DNA of 13,633 nt. It comes from DASVSE01 sp036399715 (lineage in GTDB: Bacteria > Bacteroidota > Rhodothermia > Rhodothermales > Rubricoccaceae). The position numbers were made by a program, and so were the translations under genes. The notes below the pieces were generated by a model. The model worked only from the letters and a program-made list of their open reading frames with translations, ran no database searches and had not been told where the DNA came from. The stretch spans positions 1 through 13,633 of the forward strand of contig DASWMO010000185.1 in NCBI GenBank assembly GCA_036399715.1. The letters run 5' to 3'. Of the stretch, positions 8,031 through 13,633 are shown one piece after another. The stretch's first letter is position 1; every line of letters starts with the position of its first letter.

Positions 8031-8255
8031 ATGAAGGCACTCCTGTTTTCCCTCGCCCTCGGCGTTGCTCTCTCGACGGGCGGCACGGGCGGCGGCTCGA
8101 CGGCCCCGAAGGGCGGCGTCCTCGACATCGCCTCGACCGGCGGCACGGGTGGCGGCTCGACGGCTCCCAAAGGCGGCGTTCTCGACATCGCCTCGACGGG
8201 CGGCACGGGCGGCGGCTCGACGGCCCCGAAGGGCGGCGTCCTCGACATCGCCTGA
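8031..8255 (+). CDS. Small secreted or membrane-anchored protein of three perfect 20-residue repeats
   Basis: A 74-residue protein made of a hydrophobic leader, MKALLFSLALGVAL, followed directly by three identical copies of STGGTGGGSTAPKGGVLDIA and a stop. The leader looks like a short signal peptide or anchor, but no clear AxA cleavage site is visible; the copy junctions read LDIA/STGG. Each repeat is rich in Gly (7 of 20), Ser and Thr, has one Lys and one Asp, and ends in a hydrophobic VLDIA patch. I recognise no family. Expression is supported by a candidate promoter upstream and an intrinsic terminator 45 bases after the stop. The coding frame is supported by six base changes in the middle repeat that are all silent. 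The ATG at 8031 is preferred over in-frame upstream starts because it places the hydrophobic segment at the N-terminus. Possible roles are a surface or adhesive peptide, an amyloid-like repeat, or a precursor yielding several copies of one peptide. None is shown. Confidence 0.72.
   Translation: MKALLFSLALGVALSTGGTGGGSTAPKGGVLDIASTGGTGGGSTAPKGGVLDIASTGGTGGGSTAPKGGVLDIA
8073..8252 (+). repeat. Three in-frame 60-base tandem repeats
   Basis: The copies are 8073-8132, 8133-8192 and 8193-8252, with no spacer and no partial unit. Copies 1 and 3 are identical base for base. Copy 2 differs at six positions, each the third base of a codon and each silent (ACG/ACC, GGC/GGT, GCC/GCT, CCG/CCC, AAG/AAA, GTC/GTT). 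The array fills the whole mature part of the small protein. Confidence 0.97.
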
Positions 8256-8263
8256 GCCAGTCC

Positions 8264-8288
8264 CTCGCTCCTGCCTCACTGGGGCGAG
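8264..8288 (+). other. Hairpin in the 3' leader-to-terminator stretch of the repeat-peptide transcript
   Basis: CTCGCTCC (8264-8271) can pair with GGGGCGAG (8281-8288) across a 9-base loop, eight pairs with one G-U. It sits just after the stop and before the main terminator, and has no T run of its own. It could protect the short mRNA from exonucleases or simply be chance in GC-rich DNA. Confidence 0.35.
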
Positions 8289-8299
8289 CCAGCTGACCT

Positions 8300-8339
8300 G
8301 ACCGCCGCGCCGACTCAACGGGCGCGGCGGTCTCTTTTT
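8300..8339 (+). terminator. Strong intrinsic terminator after the repeat-peptide gene
   Basis: A perfect 12-base stem, GACCGCCGCGCC (8300-8311) with GGCGCGGCGGTC (8321-8332), has a 9-base loop and is followed by TCTTTTT. The T run is on the plus strand only, so it ends the small repeat-peptide transcript rather than the converging nadA transcript. It begins 45 bases after the stop at 8255. This is the clearest terminator in the window. Confidence 0.9.
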
Positions 8340-8370
8340 AGCCTTTTCCGACGGCCCAGGCCGGTTGCGG

Positions 8371-9378
8371 CTACTGCACGCCCGCGCTCATCTCCAGCAT
8401 CCGCTCGATGGGCCGCAGTGCTGCGACACGCGTCGCCTCGTCCATCACGAGCTCCGGCGCTTGGTGCTTCAGGCAGAGGTAGAGCTTTTCGAGCGTGTTG
8501 AGCTTCATGTGCGGGCAGTCGTTGCACGCACAGCCATTGTCCGGCGGGGCCGGAATGAATGTCTTGCCCGGGCTGTCCTGCTGCATCGCGTGCAGAATGC
8601 CGGACTCCGTCGCGACGATGAACTCGGTCGCCGGATTCTCCTTGGCAAAGCGGCGAATGGACGCCGTGCTGCCGATGTGGTCCGCGTGCCGAAGGACGGG
8701 CTCCTCGCACTCGGGATGGGCGAGAATGAGCGCGTTAGGATGCCGGATTTTGAGCCGGACGAGCTTCTGGTCCGAGAATATTTCGTGAACGATACAGGAC
8801 CCGTCCCAGAGCAGCATGTCGCGCCCGGTCTGCCGGTTGATCCACCGCCCGAGGTTGCGGTCCGGCGCGAAGATCACCGGCTGGTCGAGCGGGATCTGGC
8901 GGACGATGTGCTCGGCGTTCGAGCTCGTCACGATGATGTCCGTCTGCGCCTTGATCGCGGCCGAGCAGTTGATGTAACTCACCACGAGGTGGTCCGGGTG
9001 CTGGGCGCGGAAGGCCGCGAAGGCGTCCGGCGGGCATGAGTCGGCGAGCGAGCAGCCGGCGTTGAGGTCCGGCAACAGAACGCGCTTGGACGGGTTGAGA
9101 ATCTTAGCCGTCTCGGCCATGAAGTGGACGCCCGCGAAGACGATCACGTCGGCATCCGTCTTGGCTGCCTCGCGGGCGAGCCCGAGCGAGTCGCCGATGA
9201 CGTCCGCGACGTCCTGGATGTCGGGCTCTTGGTAGTAGTGCGCGAGGAGGACCGCGTTGTGCTCCCGCTTGAGGCGGTCGATCTCCTCGAACAGGTCCAG
9301 CGACGGGTCGACGGCCTCACGGACGAAGCCGGTCCGGGCCACGGCGGCAGGAGCGGCGGGGTCGAGTAGATCGAGCAT
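8371..9378 (-). CDS. nadA: Quinolinate synthase NadA
   Basis: NadA condenses iminoaspartate (from L-aspartate oxidase NadB) with dihydroxyacetone phosphate to make quinolinate, the precursor of NAD, in the cytoplasm. The 335-residue product has normal length for the family. The three cysteines that hold the 4Fe-4S cluster are present: C109 in NAGCSLADSC, C195 in GSCIVHE, and C288 in NGCACNDCPHM (a CxCxxC pattern with C283 and C285 nearby). Other family blocks are AHYYQEPDIQDVADVIGDSL, VHFMAETAKILNP, YINCSAAIKA, APDRNLGRWI, HPECEEPVL and GSTASIRRF. The ATG at 9378 (MLDLLDP) was chosen; a longer frame to 9465 adds a Pro-rich segment unlike NadA and would run into the upstream gene. It lies 52 bases after the L,D-transpeptidase gene and may share its transcript. 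nadB and nadC are not in the window. Confidence 0.97.
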   Translation of the reverse strand: MLDLLDPAAPAAVARTGFVREAVDPSLDLFEEIDRLKREHNAVLLAHYYQEPDIQDVADVIGDSLGLAREAAKTDADVIVFAGVHFMAETAKILNPSKRVLLPDLNAGCSLADSCPPDAFAAFRAQHPDHLVVSYINCSAAIKAQTDIIVTSSNAEHIVRQIPLDQPVIFAPDRNLGRWINRQTGRDMLLWDGSCIVHEIFSDQKLVRLKIRHPNALILAHPECEEPVLRHADHIGSTASIRRFAKENPATEFIVATESGILHAMQQDSPGKTFIPAPPDNGCACNDCPHMKLNTLEKLYLCLKHQAPELVMDEATRVAALRPIERMLEMSAGVQ

Positions 9379-9430
9379 CAGAGCGTCGGGGATGGAGTGC
9401 GGACGGTAGGTCGGGGCGACGTGCTGCGGG

Positions 9431-10201
9431 TCAGGGCAGGCCCCAGGCCCGTGACACGCGCGCACGCACGTCGCGTGGAAGCTGAACGAGCACCGGGTCT
9501 GCGGCCGTATTCAGCCACGCGAGGACGCCCTGGAGCGCGGCGTCGGGCATGGCCGTGCAGCCCGAGGTCGGCGTCTCGGGCGTGCGCCAGACGTGGAGAA
9601 AGATGCACGAGCCCGCGCCGCGGCTCATCGGCTGCCGCGCCGCCCGGACGCCCGGCACGAGCGCCGCGTCCACGCCCGGGCCGTTGTGCGCCACGACGAC
9701 GCCGATGCGGTAGATCGGCGCGTCGAGGCGCATTTCCTCGTGGCTGCCCCACGCCGAGGCGGACGTGCGGCGGCGGACCGAGTTGTAAGCCGCCGAGGTC
9801 GTGTCGTCCACGCACTCGGTGTCGGCGTCGGTCGGGACGTAGGGCAGGCCGGTCGCTTCGGACTCGGCGTAGCCGAAGGCGGCCGAGAGGCGGAAGACGC
9901 CTGCCGGTGCGCGGCCGTCGCCCTCGCGCTTACCGGGCTCGCCGCGCCGCGCCGCGCCCGCCGAATGCAGCCCGCGGCCCCATCCGAGGCCCGACCGCCC
10001 GACCCGAACCGGGACCGGCTCGCCGACGGCCTGCCACGCACGGCCCCGCCGCTCGTAGCGCTGCAACTGGCCCGACGTCGCGCTCCACGCGTCGGTCGTG
10101 ACGAGGAGCATCTGGCGGCTCGTCGCCGGAACGGGCGACGGCGGCCCGGCGGGTGGCGAGGCGGCGAGGAAGGCTGCGGCGAGCAGGACGGCGAGCGGCA
10201 C
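9431..10201 (-). CDS. Secreted L,D-transpeptidase-like protein (YkuD family, COG3786 type)
   Basis: A 256-residue exported protein with an N-terminal signal sequence (MPLAVLLAAAFLAASPP). Its catalytic region matches the YkuD-type family: PVRVGRSGLGWGRG, then EGDGRAPAGVFRLSAAFGY, YVPTDADTECVDD, VVAHNGPG, and the active-site block with H203 in CIFLHVWR and the nucleophile C215 in TSGCTAM. It ends with AWLNTAADPVLVQLP, also typical. Such enzymes form or exchange 3-3 or lipoprotein cross-links in periplasmic peptidoglycan; members of this branch are poorly characterised, so the exact reaction is inferred. The start is GTG at 10201. No earlier start occurs in frame, and the next Met (residue 31) would remove the signal peptide. 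It is divergent from the small membrane protein and lies just upstream of nadA. Confidence 0.88.
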   Translation of the reverse strand: MPLAVLLAAAFLAASPPAGPPSPVPATSRQMLLVTTDAWSATSGQLQRYERRGRAWQAVGEPVPVRVGRSGLGWGRGLHSAGAARRGEPGKREGDGRAPAGVFRLSAAFGYAESEATGLPYVPTDADTECVDDTTSAAYNSVRRRTSASAWGSHEEMRLDAPIYRIGVVVAHNGPGVDAALVPGVRAARQPMSRGAGSCIFLHVWRTPETPTSGCTAMPDAALQGVLAWLNTAADPVLVQLPRDVRARVSRAWGLP

Positions 10202-10273
10202 GGGCGACGTCGGAGGGCGAGCAGGAAGGTAGCCGGATCGGATCGCGGCCCCGAAGCGTCTCGGCTGTCCCCA

Positions 10274-10576
10274 ATGCCCCGACCGATGAATCCCTCCCCT
10301 GACCCGCCACCGCGGCGCTCCACGATGACGGCCGACTTCGGGCCGGGTCTGCGGCTCGCCCTCCGCGTGTCGGGGATCGTGTTCGTGACCGCGCTCGCGC
10401 TCGTCTTTCTCGACGTGCTCGCGGGCGTCCGGCTGCCCGCTGCGGTCCGCCCCGCGCTGCCGTGGGTGCTCGTCGCGGCGACGATGGCCGGGGTCACGCT
10501 GCTCGTCGGGGCACTCGGGATGCCACGTCGGCCCGATCCACCGGGGTCCGGCGAGGAGCCCGACCGTCCGCTCTAG
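10274..10576 (+). CDS. Small two-helix membrane protein, hypothetical
   Basis: A roughly 100-residue protein with a Pro/Arg-rich N-terminus (MNPSPDPPPRRS), two hydrophobic helices (about residues 30-50, SGIVFVTALALVFLDVLAGV, and 61-80, LPWVLVAATMAGVTLLVGAL) and a short charged Pro-rich tail. Three in-frame ATGs at 10274, 10286 and 10325 are possible starts; all keep both helices. No family is recognised. It is divergent from the L,D-transpeptidase and converges tail to tail with the amidase gene, sharing its TAG through the palindrome CTAG at 10573-10576. Being placed between two cell-wall enzymes suggests an envelope role, but that is guilt by association. The long upstream extension of this frame lies antisense to the L,D-transpeptidase and is not believed. 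Confidence 0.6.
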   Translation: MPRPMNPSPDPPPRRSTMTADFGPGLRLALRVSGIVFVTALALVFLDVLAGVRLPAAVRPALPWVLVAATMAGVTLLVGALGMPRRPDPPGSGEEPDRPL

Positions 10577-12039
10577 CCTGTCGCGGCGAGCCGCAGGCCG
10601 CGCTCGTACTGGTCGCGGTAGGCTGCGATGGCCTCAAAGATGGCCCGCGCGGTGCGCTCCTGGCCGGAGGCGCTCCCGAGCAGGCGGGCCTCATCGGGGT
10701 TGGAGACGAAGCCGGTCTCGACGAGAATTGCTGGCATCGACGCGGCCCAGAGGACGAGAAAGCCGGCCTGCTTGACGCCGCGGCTGCGCCGGCCCTGGCC
10801 GACGAGACGGCCCTCGACGAGCCGCGCCAGCGTCTGGCTCTCCTCCTGGTACGCGCTCATCGCGAGGGCCTGCAGGATGTCGCCCTGGTCCGTGTACTCG
10901 GCGTAGAGGTCCGGCGTGGACTCCAGTTGAATGACCGCGTTCTCGCGCTCCATCACCTCCTGCGCGCTCGACGAGCGGTGCGGCGCCAGAAAGTAGGTCT
11001 CCGTGCCCGAAGCCGACGAGGCGCCGGCGGCATTGGCATGGACGGAAATGAACAGTTTGCCGCCCGAACGGTTGGCGATCCGGCCGCGCTCACGAAGCTC
11101 CTCGAAGTGGTCGTCGCGGCGCGTGTACACGACGCGGAGGCCGAGTTCACGCTCGATCATCGGCCCGAGCGCGCGCACGATGCCCAGCGTGACGTCTTTC
11201 TCGCGGACGCCGTTGTAGGTCGCCCCGATGTCGTGGCCGCCGTGGCCGGCGTCCAGGACGATGGTGTCCAGCCGCCAGTTGTTGCCGTTGGCGACGTAGA
11301 CGGCCGACGCCTCGGGCGTGTACGGCACGACGACCGGCGGGGCCGTCTGCCACGACGACGCGACCGGCGCCTCGCCCGCGGGCGACGGATCGGGCGCAGC
11401 CGGAACGGGATCGGCTGCGCTCCGCGAGCGGCGGGTCGGCGTCCGCCGCGGCGCGGCGGCAACGGGCGTCTCGACGCGCGGGATCTCGACGCGCGCCGTT
11501 TCGCGCGGCACCTCGGCGCGGGTCGTTTCGGCGACAGGTTCAGCGGCTCGGCCCCAGCCCGCCGCGCGCCGCGTCGTCGGCGTGCGGGTGGCGACGGTGG
11601 CCGGCGCGCCCGTGGGAGCAAACGTGAGCAGGATGTCGGACGTGCGGGCGTCCTGCGTCGCGACCGGCGGCGGGCTTCCGGGCGCGTCGAAAGTCACCGT
11701 GACGCGGTTGCGGGCGCCCTCGACCCGGTAATCGCGGACGGGCGGCGCGGCGCGGCCGCGGTCCAGGGCCGGCGCCATGTCAGCCCCGGTGAGGACCAGC
11801 CGGACCGTCCGGCCGGACTGCTCGACGGCGAACGACTCGACGCGGGCCGTCGTGCGGACGCGGACCGTCAGCCCGGTGCCCTGCGGCTCGAACGAGACAG
11901 CCTGCACGGCCGCCGGACGTGTGGCGGTGAGCCGCGTTGCGGTCGGGGCCGGGCGGGCCACCTCGGGTCCGGCCGCGGCCGGAGCGGCGGCGAGGACGGT
12001 CAGGAGCGCGACGAGTGTCGAGCGGGAGACAACGGGCAT
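10573..12039 (-). CDS. Periplasmic N-acetylmuramoyl-L-alanine amidase (AMIN + Amidase_3)
   Basis: A 488-residue AmiC-like zinc amidase that cuts the bond between N-acetylmuramic acid and the stem peptide, normally in cell separation and wall turnover. Order of parts: signal peptide (MPVVSRSTLVALLTVLAAAP), an AMIN domain at about 40-150 (VQAVSFEPQGTGLTVRVRTT ... ILLTFAP) that targets peptidoglycan or septa in relatives, a low-complexity Ala/Arg/Thr/Pro linker, and the Amidase_3 domain from about 255. Zinc ligands H266 (DAGHGGHD), E280 (REKDV) and H334 (SVHANA) and the catalytic E441 (VETGFVSN) are all present. A region of about 60 residues after SVHANA (TYFLAPHRSSSAQEVMEREN onward) includes the position where regulated amidases carry an inhibitory helix; whether it is one here is unknown. 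The ATG at 12039 was preferred to a GTG at 12075 because it starts directly at the signal peptide. Confidence 0.95.
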   Translation of the reverse strand: MPVVSRSTLVALLTVLAAAPAAAGPEVARPAPTATRLTATRPAAVQAVSFEPQGTGLTVRVRTTARVESFAVEQSGRTVRLVLTGADMAPALDRGRAAPPVRDYRVEGARNRVTVTFDAPGSPPPVATQDARTSDILLTFAPTGAPATVATRTPTTRRAAGWGRAAEPVAETTRAEVPRETARVEIPRVETPVAAAPRRTPTRRSRSAADPVPAAPDPSPAGEAPVASSWQTAPPVVVPYTPEASAVYVANGNNWRLDTIVLDAGHGGHDIGATYNGVREKDVTLGIVRALGPMIERELGLRVVYTRRDDHFEELRERGRIANRSGGKLFISVHANAAGASSASGTETYFLAPHRSSSAQEVMERENAVIQLESTPDLYAEYTDQGDILQALAMSAYQEESQTLARLVEGRLVGQGRRSRGVKQAGFLVLWAASMPAILVETGFVSNPDEARLLGSASGQERTARAIFEAIAAYRDQYERGLRLAATG

Positions 12040-12229
12040 AGCAAGGGGCGCGGGGCCGCAGATCGTCGGGGACACCGAGGCCTGTCAAGATCGTGCCAGA
12101 ACGGCGCCGCTGCACGCAGGAGCGGCGCTGCTGGCTTCGCAGGGCTGCGTGGACGCGTAAACAGACGGCCCGTTTGGTCCACCAGGCGTTCCCGACGAAC
12201 CGCCCGAGCGGTCGATTCTGCCCATGCCG
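12040..12229 (-). other. Gap upstream of the amidase gene with a hairpin at 12104-12128
   Basis: These 190 bases lie between the coiled-coil protein stop and the amidase ATG. GCGCCGCT (12104-12111) pairs perfectly with AGCGGCGC (12121-12128) over a 9-base loop; no T run follows on the minus strand, so it is not a classical terminator. A smaller inverted repeat, ACCGC/GCGGT (12199-12212), lies just past the upstream stop. No convincing promoter was found, so read-through from the upstream pair into the amidase is possible. Confidence 0.3.
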
Positions 12230-12958
12230 CTACTCCTCGCCGCAGAGGCTCCGGAGACGGCGCTCCACGATGGCCTCGTGCTGCGCCTCGCGGGCGTCGA
12301 TCTGTTCACGGAGGCCATCGAGTTCGGCCTGCGCGCGTTCGACTTCCTCGCGGCGGTTCGCCTGCTTGAGCGAGAACAGTTCGCCGAGACGCGTGCGTAG
12401 CTCTGTCCGGAGGCGGGTACGGTCTGCACCCGGAGGCATGCTGCGAAACTGCGCCGCAAGCGCCTCGACGCGCATTTCAAGCGCGTGCTCTTCCTGCATG
12501 CGGCCGTAGAGAGCGCGGTCCCGGTCGGCGAGTTCGCGTCGGTAGGCCTCCTGGCTGACGAGCGCGATGCGGGCGTCGTCCATCGCCGCGACGTCCATCG
12601 GTTCGGGCTGCGCCTCACCGACGACGTAGACGCGCTCGCCGGCCCGCGTCGACTCTTCGAAGCGGACGAGGCGGCCGCGTTCGAGCACGTAGGCCTGCCC
12701 GTCGACTTCGACGACCGGTGTGATCGGGCCGCTGTAATCCAGCGCGAGCGTCAGTCCCGTCAGGTCGAGGCCGTCGGGGACGGCGTCGACGAGCGCGACG
12801 CCGTCGAGATGGACGCCGCCGTCGCGGATCTCCAGAAGGTGGCCTTCAGACGGGGGCCGGGCAACCGCATCGGACGCGAGGGGCGACGCGGGAACGGGCT
12901 GAGCGGCGGCCACGAGCGGAACGGCCGCGAGGGCAAAAACGAGAGCGCGGGCAGTCAT
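12230..12958 (-). CDS. Secreted coiled-coil protein, possible partner of an anti-sigma system
   Basis: A 242-residue protein with a signal peptide (MTARALVFALAAVPLVAAAQ). A beta-rich segment of about 110 residues follows (HLLEIRDGGVHLDGVALVDA; ALDYSGPITPVVEVDGQAYV). From about residue 132 to the end it is a long charged helix with coiled-coil character (REEVERAQAELDGLREQIDA, then REAQHEAIVERRLRSLCGEE). The pattern LFSLKQANRREEVERAQAEL...EAIVERRLRSL is reminiscent of small helical proteins encoded beside ECF sigma/anti-sigma pairs; this is recognition from memory and not a firm family call. The ATG at 12958 overlaps the stop of the upstream gene as ATGA, which implies translational coupling. 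An upstream extension of this frame to 13159 has no signal at its front and overlaps the neighbour, so it was rejected. The function is unknown. Confidence 0.75.
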   Translation of the reverse strand: MTARALVFALAAVPLVAAAQPVPASPLASDAVARPPSEGHLLEIRDGGVHLDGVALVDAVPDGLDLTGLTLALDYSGPITPVVEVDGQAYVLERGRLVRFEESTRAGERVYVVGEAQPEPMDVAAMDDARIALVSQEAYRRELADRDRALYGRMQEEHALEMRVEALAAQFRSMPPGADRTRLRTELRTRLGELFSLKQANRREEVERAQAELDGLREQIDAREAQHEAIVERRLRSLCGEE

Positions 12959-13633
12959 CGGTCGCCAGGGACGGTAAGAAGGCGGGCACGGGCGGCCGGG
13001 ACCGACTCGCGCACGCTGCGGAGGCCAGGCGTCGAACGGGTGGACGGGGCGGGCGCGCCGAAGGCCTCGGCGGGGGCATCCCACCCGAGGTCCGCCGTGC
13101 CGCGGCCGAGCGCCTGAAGGCGTAGCGAGAGCACGCGGACGTTCGCCGGGGCATCCCACGCACCATCCGCAGCCGCCGGGGTCACGTCGGCAGAGGCAAG
13201 CGTCGTGGTCGGGTCAGACACAGTCGTGCGGGAGACCGGCGTCGAGCGGATCGGCGCGTCCGGCGAGGGCGCCCGGAGTGCCGGCGTCCGAGGGGCCGCC
13301 GGGGCGCGGGGCGCGGCGACGGGCGCCTGGACCACCATCGGGGCAGCGGCCGGACGAGGTGCAACGGCAACAGACGGAGCAGGCGCAGCCGGTGGCGGGG
13401 CGACGGCACGTGGCGGAGCCGGAGCAGCCCCGAACGTCTCTGGCGTCATCTCGCCCCCGGCCGACGCCGCAGCGGGCGTGGAGGCCGACGTAGACGCGTC
13501 CGGGCCCAGCGCACTCGCGACGAGTTGCTCCTCGACGGCTGGCGTGACTTCGGGGGCGCTCACCGCGTGCGGCATGAGCGCAAAGACGAGCGCGACGGCA
13601 ACCGCAGCGGCGCTCGCCCATGCGCCGGCCCGG
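12955..13633 (-). CDS. Membrane-anchored Ala/Pro-rich protein, anti-sigma-like (5' end cut by window edge)
   Basis: The frame is open through the right edge, so the N-terminus is missing. Its first visible residues are positively charged and then hydrophobic (RAG, then AWASAAAVAVALVFALM at about 13575-13624), a transmembrane helix. An ATG at 13575 falls at the end of that helix and is therefore probably internal. After it come an Ala/Pro-rich stretch of roughly 90 residues (about 13280-13540) and a Thr/Ser/Asp-rich tail including ANVRVLSLRLQALGRGTADL. A helix preceded by basic residues, with a disordered periplasmic part, fits an anti-sigma factor or similar membrane adaptor, but the diagnostic N-terminal zinc-binding domain would lie outside the window. 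The stop overlaps the next gene's start, so the two are co-transcribed and coupled. Confidence 0.65.
   Translation of the reverse strand, partial: RAGAWASAAAVAVALVFALMPHAVSAPEVTPAVEEQLVASALGPDASTSASTPAAASAGGEMTPETFGAAPAPPRAVAPPPAAPAPSVAVAPRPAAAPMVVQAPVAAPRAPAAPRTPALRAPSPDAPIRSTPVSRTTVSDPTTTLASADVTPAAADGAWDAPANVRVLSLRLQALGRGTADLGWDAPAEAFGAPAPSTRSTPGLRSVRESVPAARARLLTVPGDR

Noticed and set aside
7985..8248. Minus-strand frame through the 60-base repeats with its own 20-residue Pro-rich repeat
   Set aside because: It is also open and mostly silent to the six changes, but one change replaces Phe by Leu, whereas the plus frame has none. Only the plus frame has a hydrophobic leader, a promoter candidate and a correctly oriented terminator.
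8073..8252. CRISPR-like or mobile-element repeat array
   Set aside because: The three units are directly adjacent without spacers, are in frame and have no inverted ends or associated genes. This is a coding tandem repeat.
10462..12369. 635-codon plus-strand frame opposite the amidase
   Set aside because: The amidase frame has complete zinc ligands. This antisense frame shows no motif and crosses gene boundaries.

Overview
The window is very GC-rich DNA with densely packed genes on both strands. Its protein families point to a Gram-negative bacterium, most likely a Rhodothermia-type (Rubricoccus/Rubrivirga/Salinibacter-like) member of the Bacteroidota. Supporting signs are a one-protein sensor with regulator propeller, Y_Y_Y and histidine kinase domains, the lack of obvious Shine-Dalgarno sequences before starts, a few sequences resembling the Bacteroidota -33/-7 promoter (TTG, then TAnnTTTG), and a secreted beta-barrel protein. 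This assignment is inference. I see no tRNA, rRNA, CRISPR array, insertion sequence or prophage gene.

Left block (1-2651, minus strand): transcription runs from a stand-alone Lon N-terminal-like domain protein, to an MBL-fold hydrolase, to a membrane PAS sensor cut off by the window edge. Next comes a plus-strand gene for a signal-peptide-bearing, probable outer-membrane beta-barrel protein (2858-4255). It converges on a 1180-residue sensor histidine kinase (4305-7847, minus) whose C-terminal receiver-like domain has lost the residues needed for phosphorylation.

Centre (7848-8340): divergent from the kinase is a tiny plus-strand gene (8031-8255) encoding a hydrophobic leader and three identical 20-residue Gly/Ser/Thr-rich repeats. 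It has a plausible promoter and a very clear intrinsic terminator. The middle repeat differs from the other two at six bases, all silent, so the peptide sequence appears to be under selection. This is the least expected object in the window.

Right block (8371-13633): quinolinate synthase NadA and a secreted COG3786-type L,D-transpeptidase lie on the minus strand. A small two-helix membrane protein on plus follows. It shares its stop with a periplasmic AMIN/Amidase_3 N-acetylmuramoyl-L-alanine amidase (minus). Upstream of the amidase are a secreted coiled-coil protein and, overlapping it by ATGA, a membrane-anchored Ala/Pro-rich protein running off the right edge. These last two resemble the partners often found beside ECF sigma factors, but no sigma factor lies inside the window. 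The L,D-transpeptidase and the amidase make this side partly a cell-wall remodelling neighbourhood, with NadA as a housekeeping NAD biosynthesis gene.
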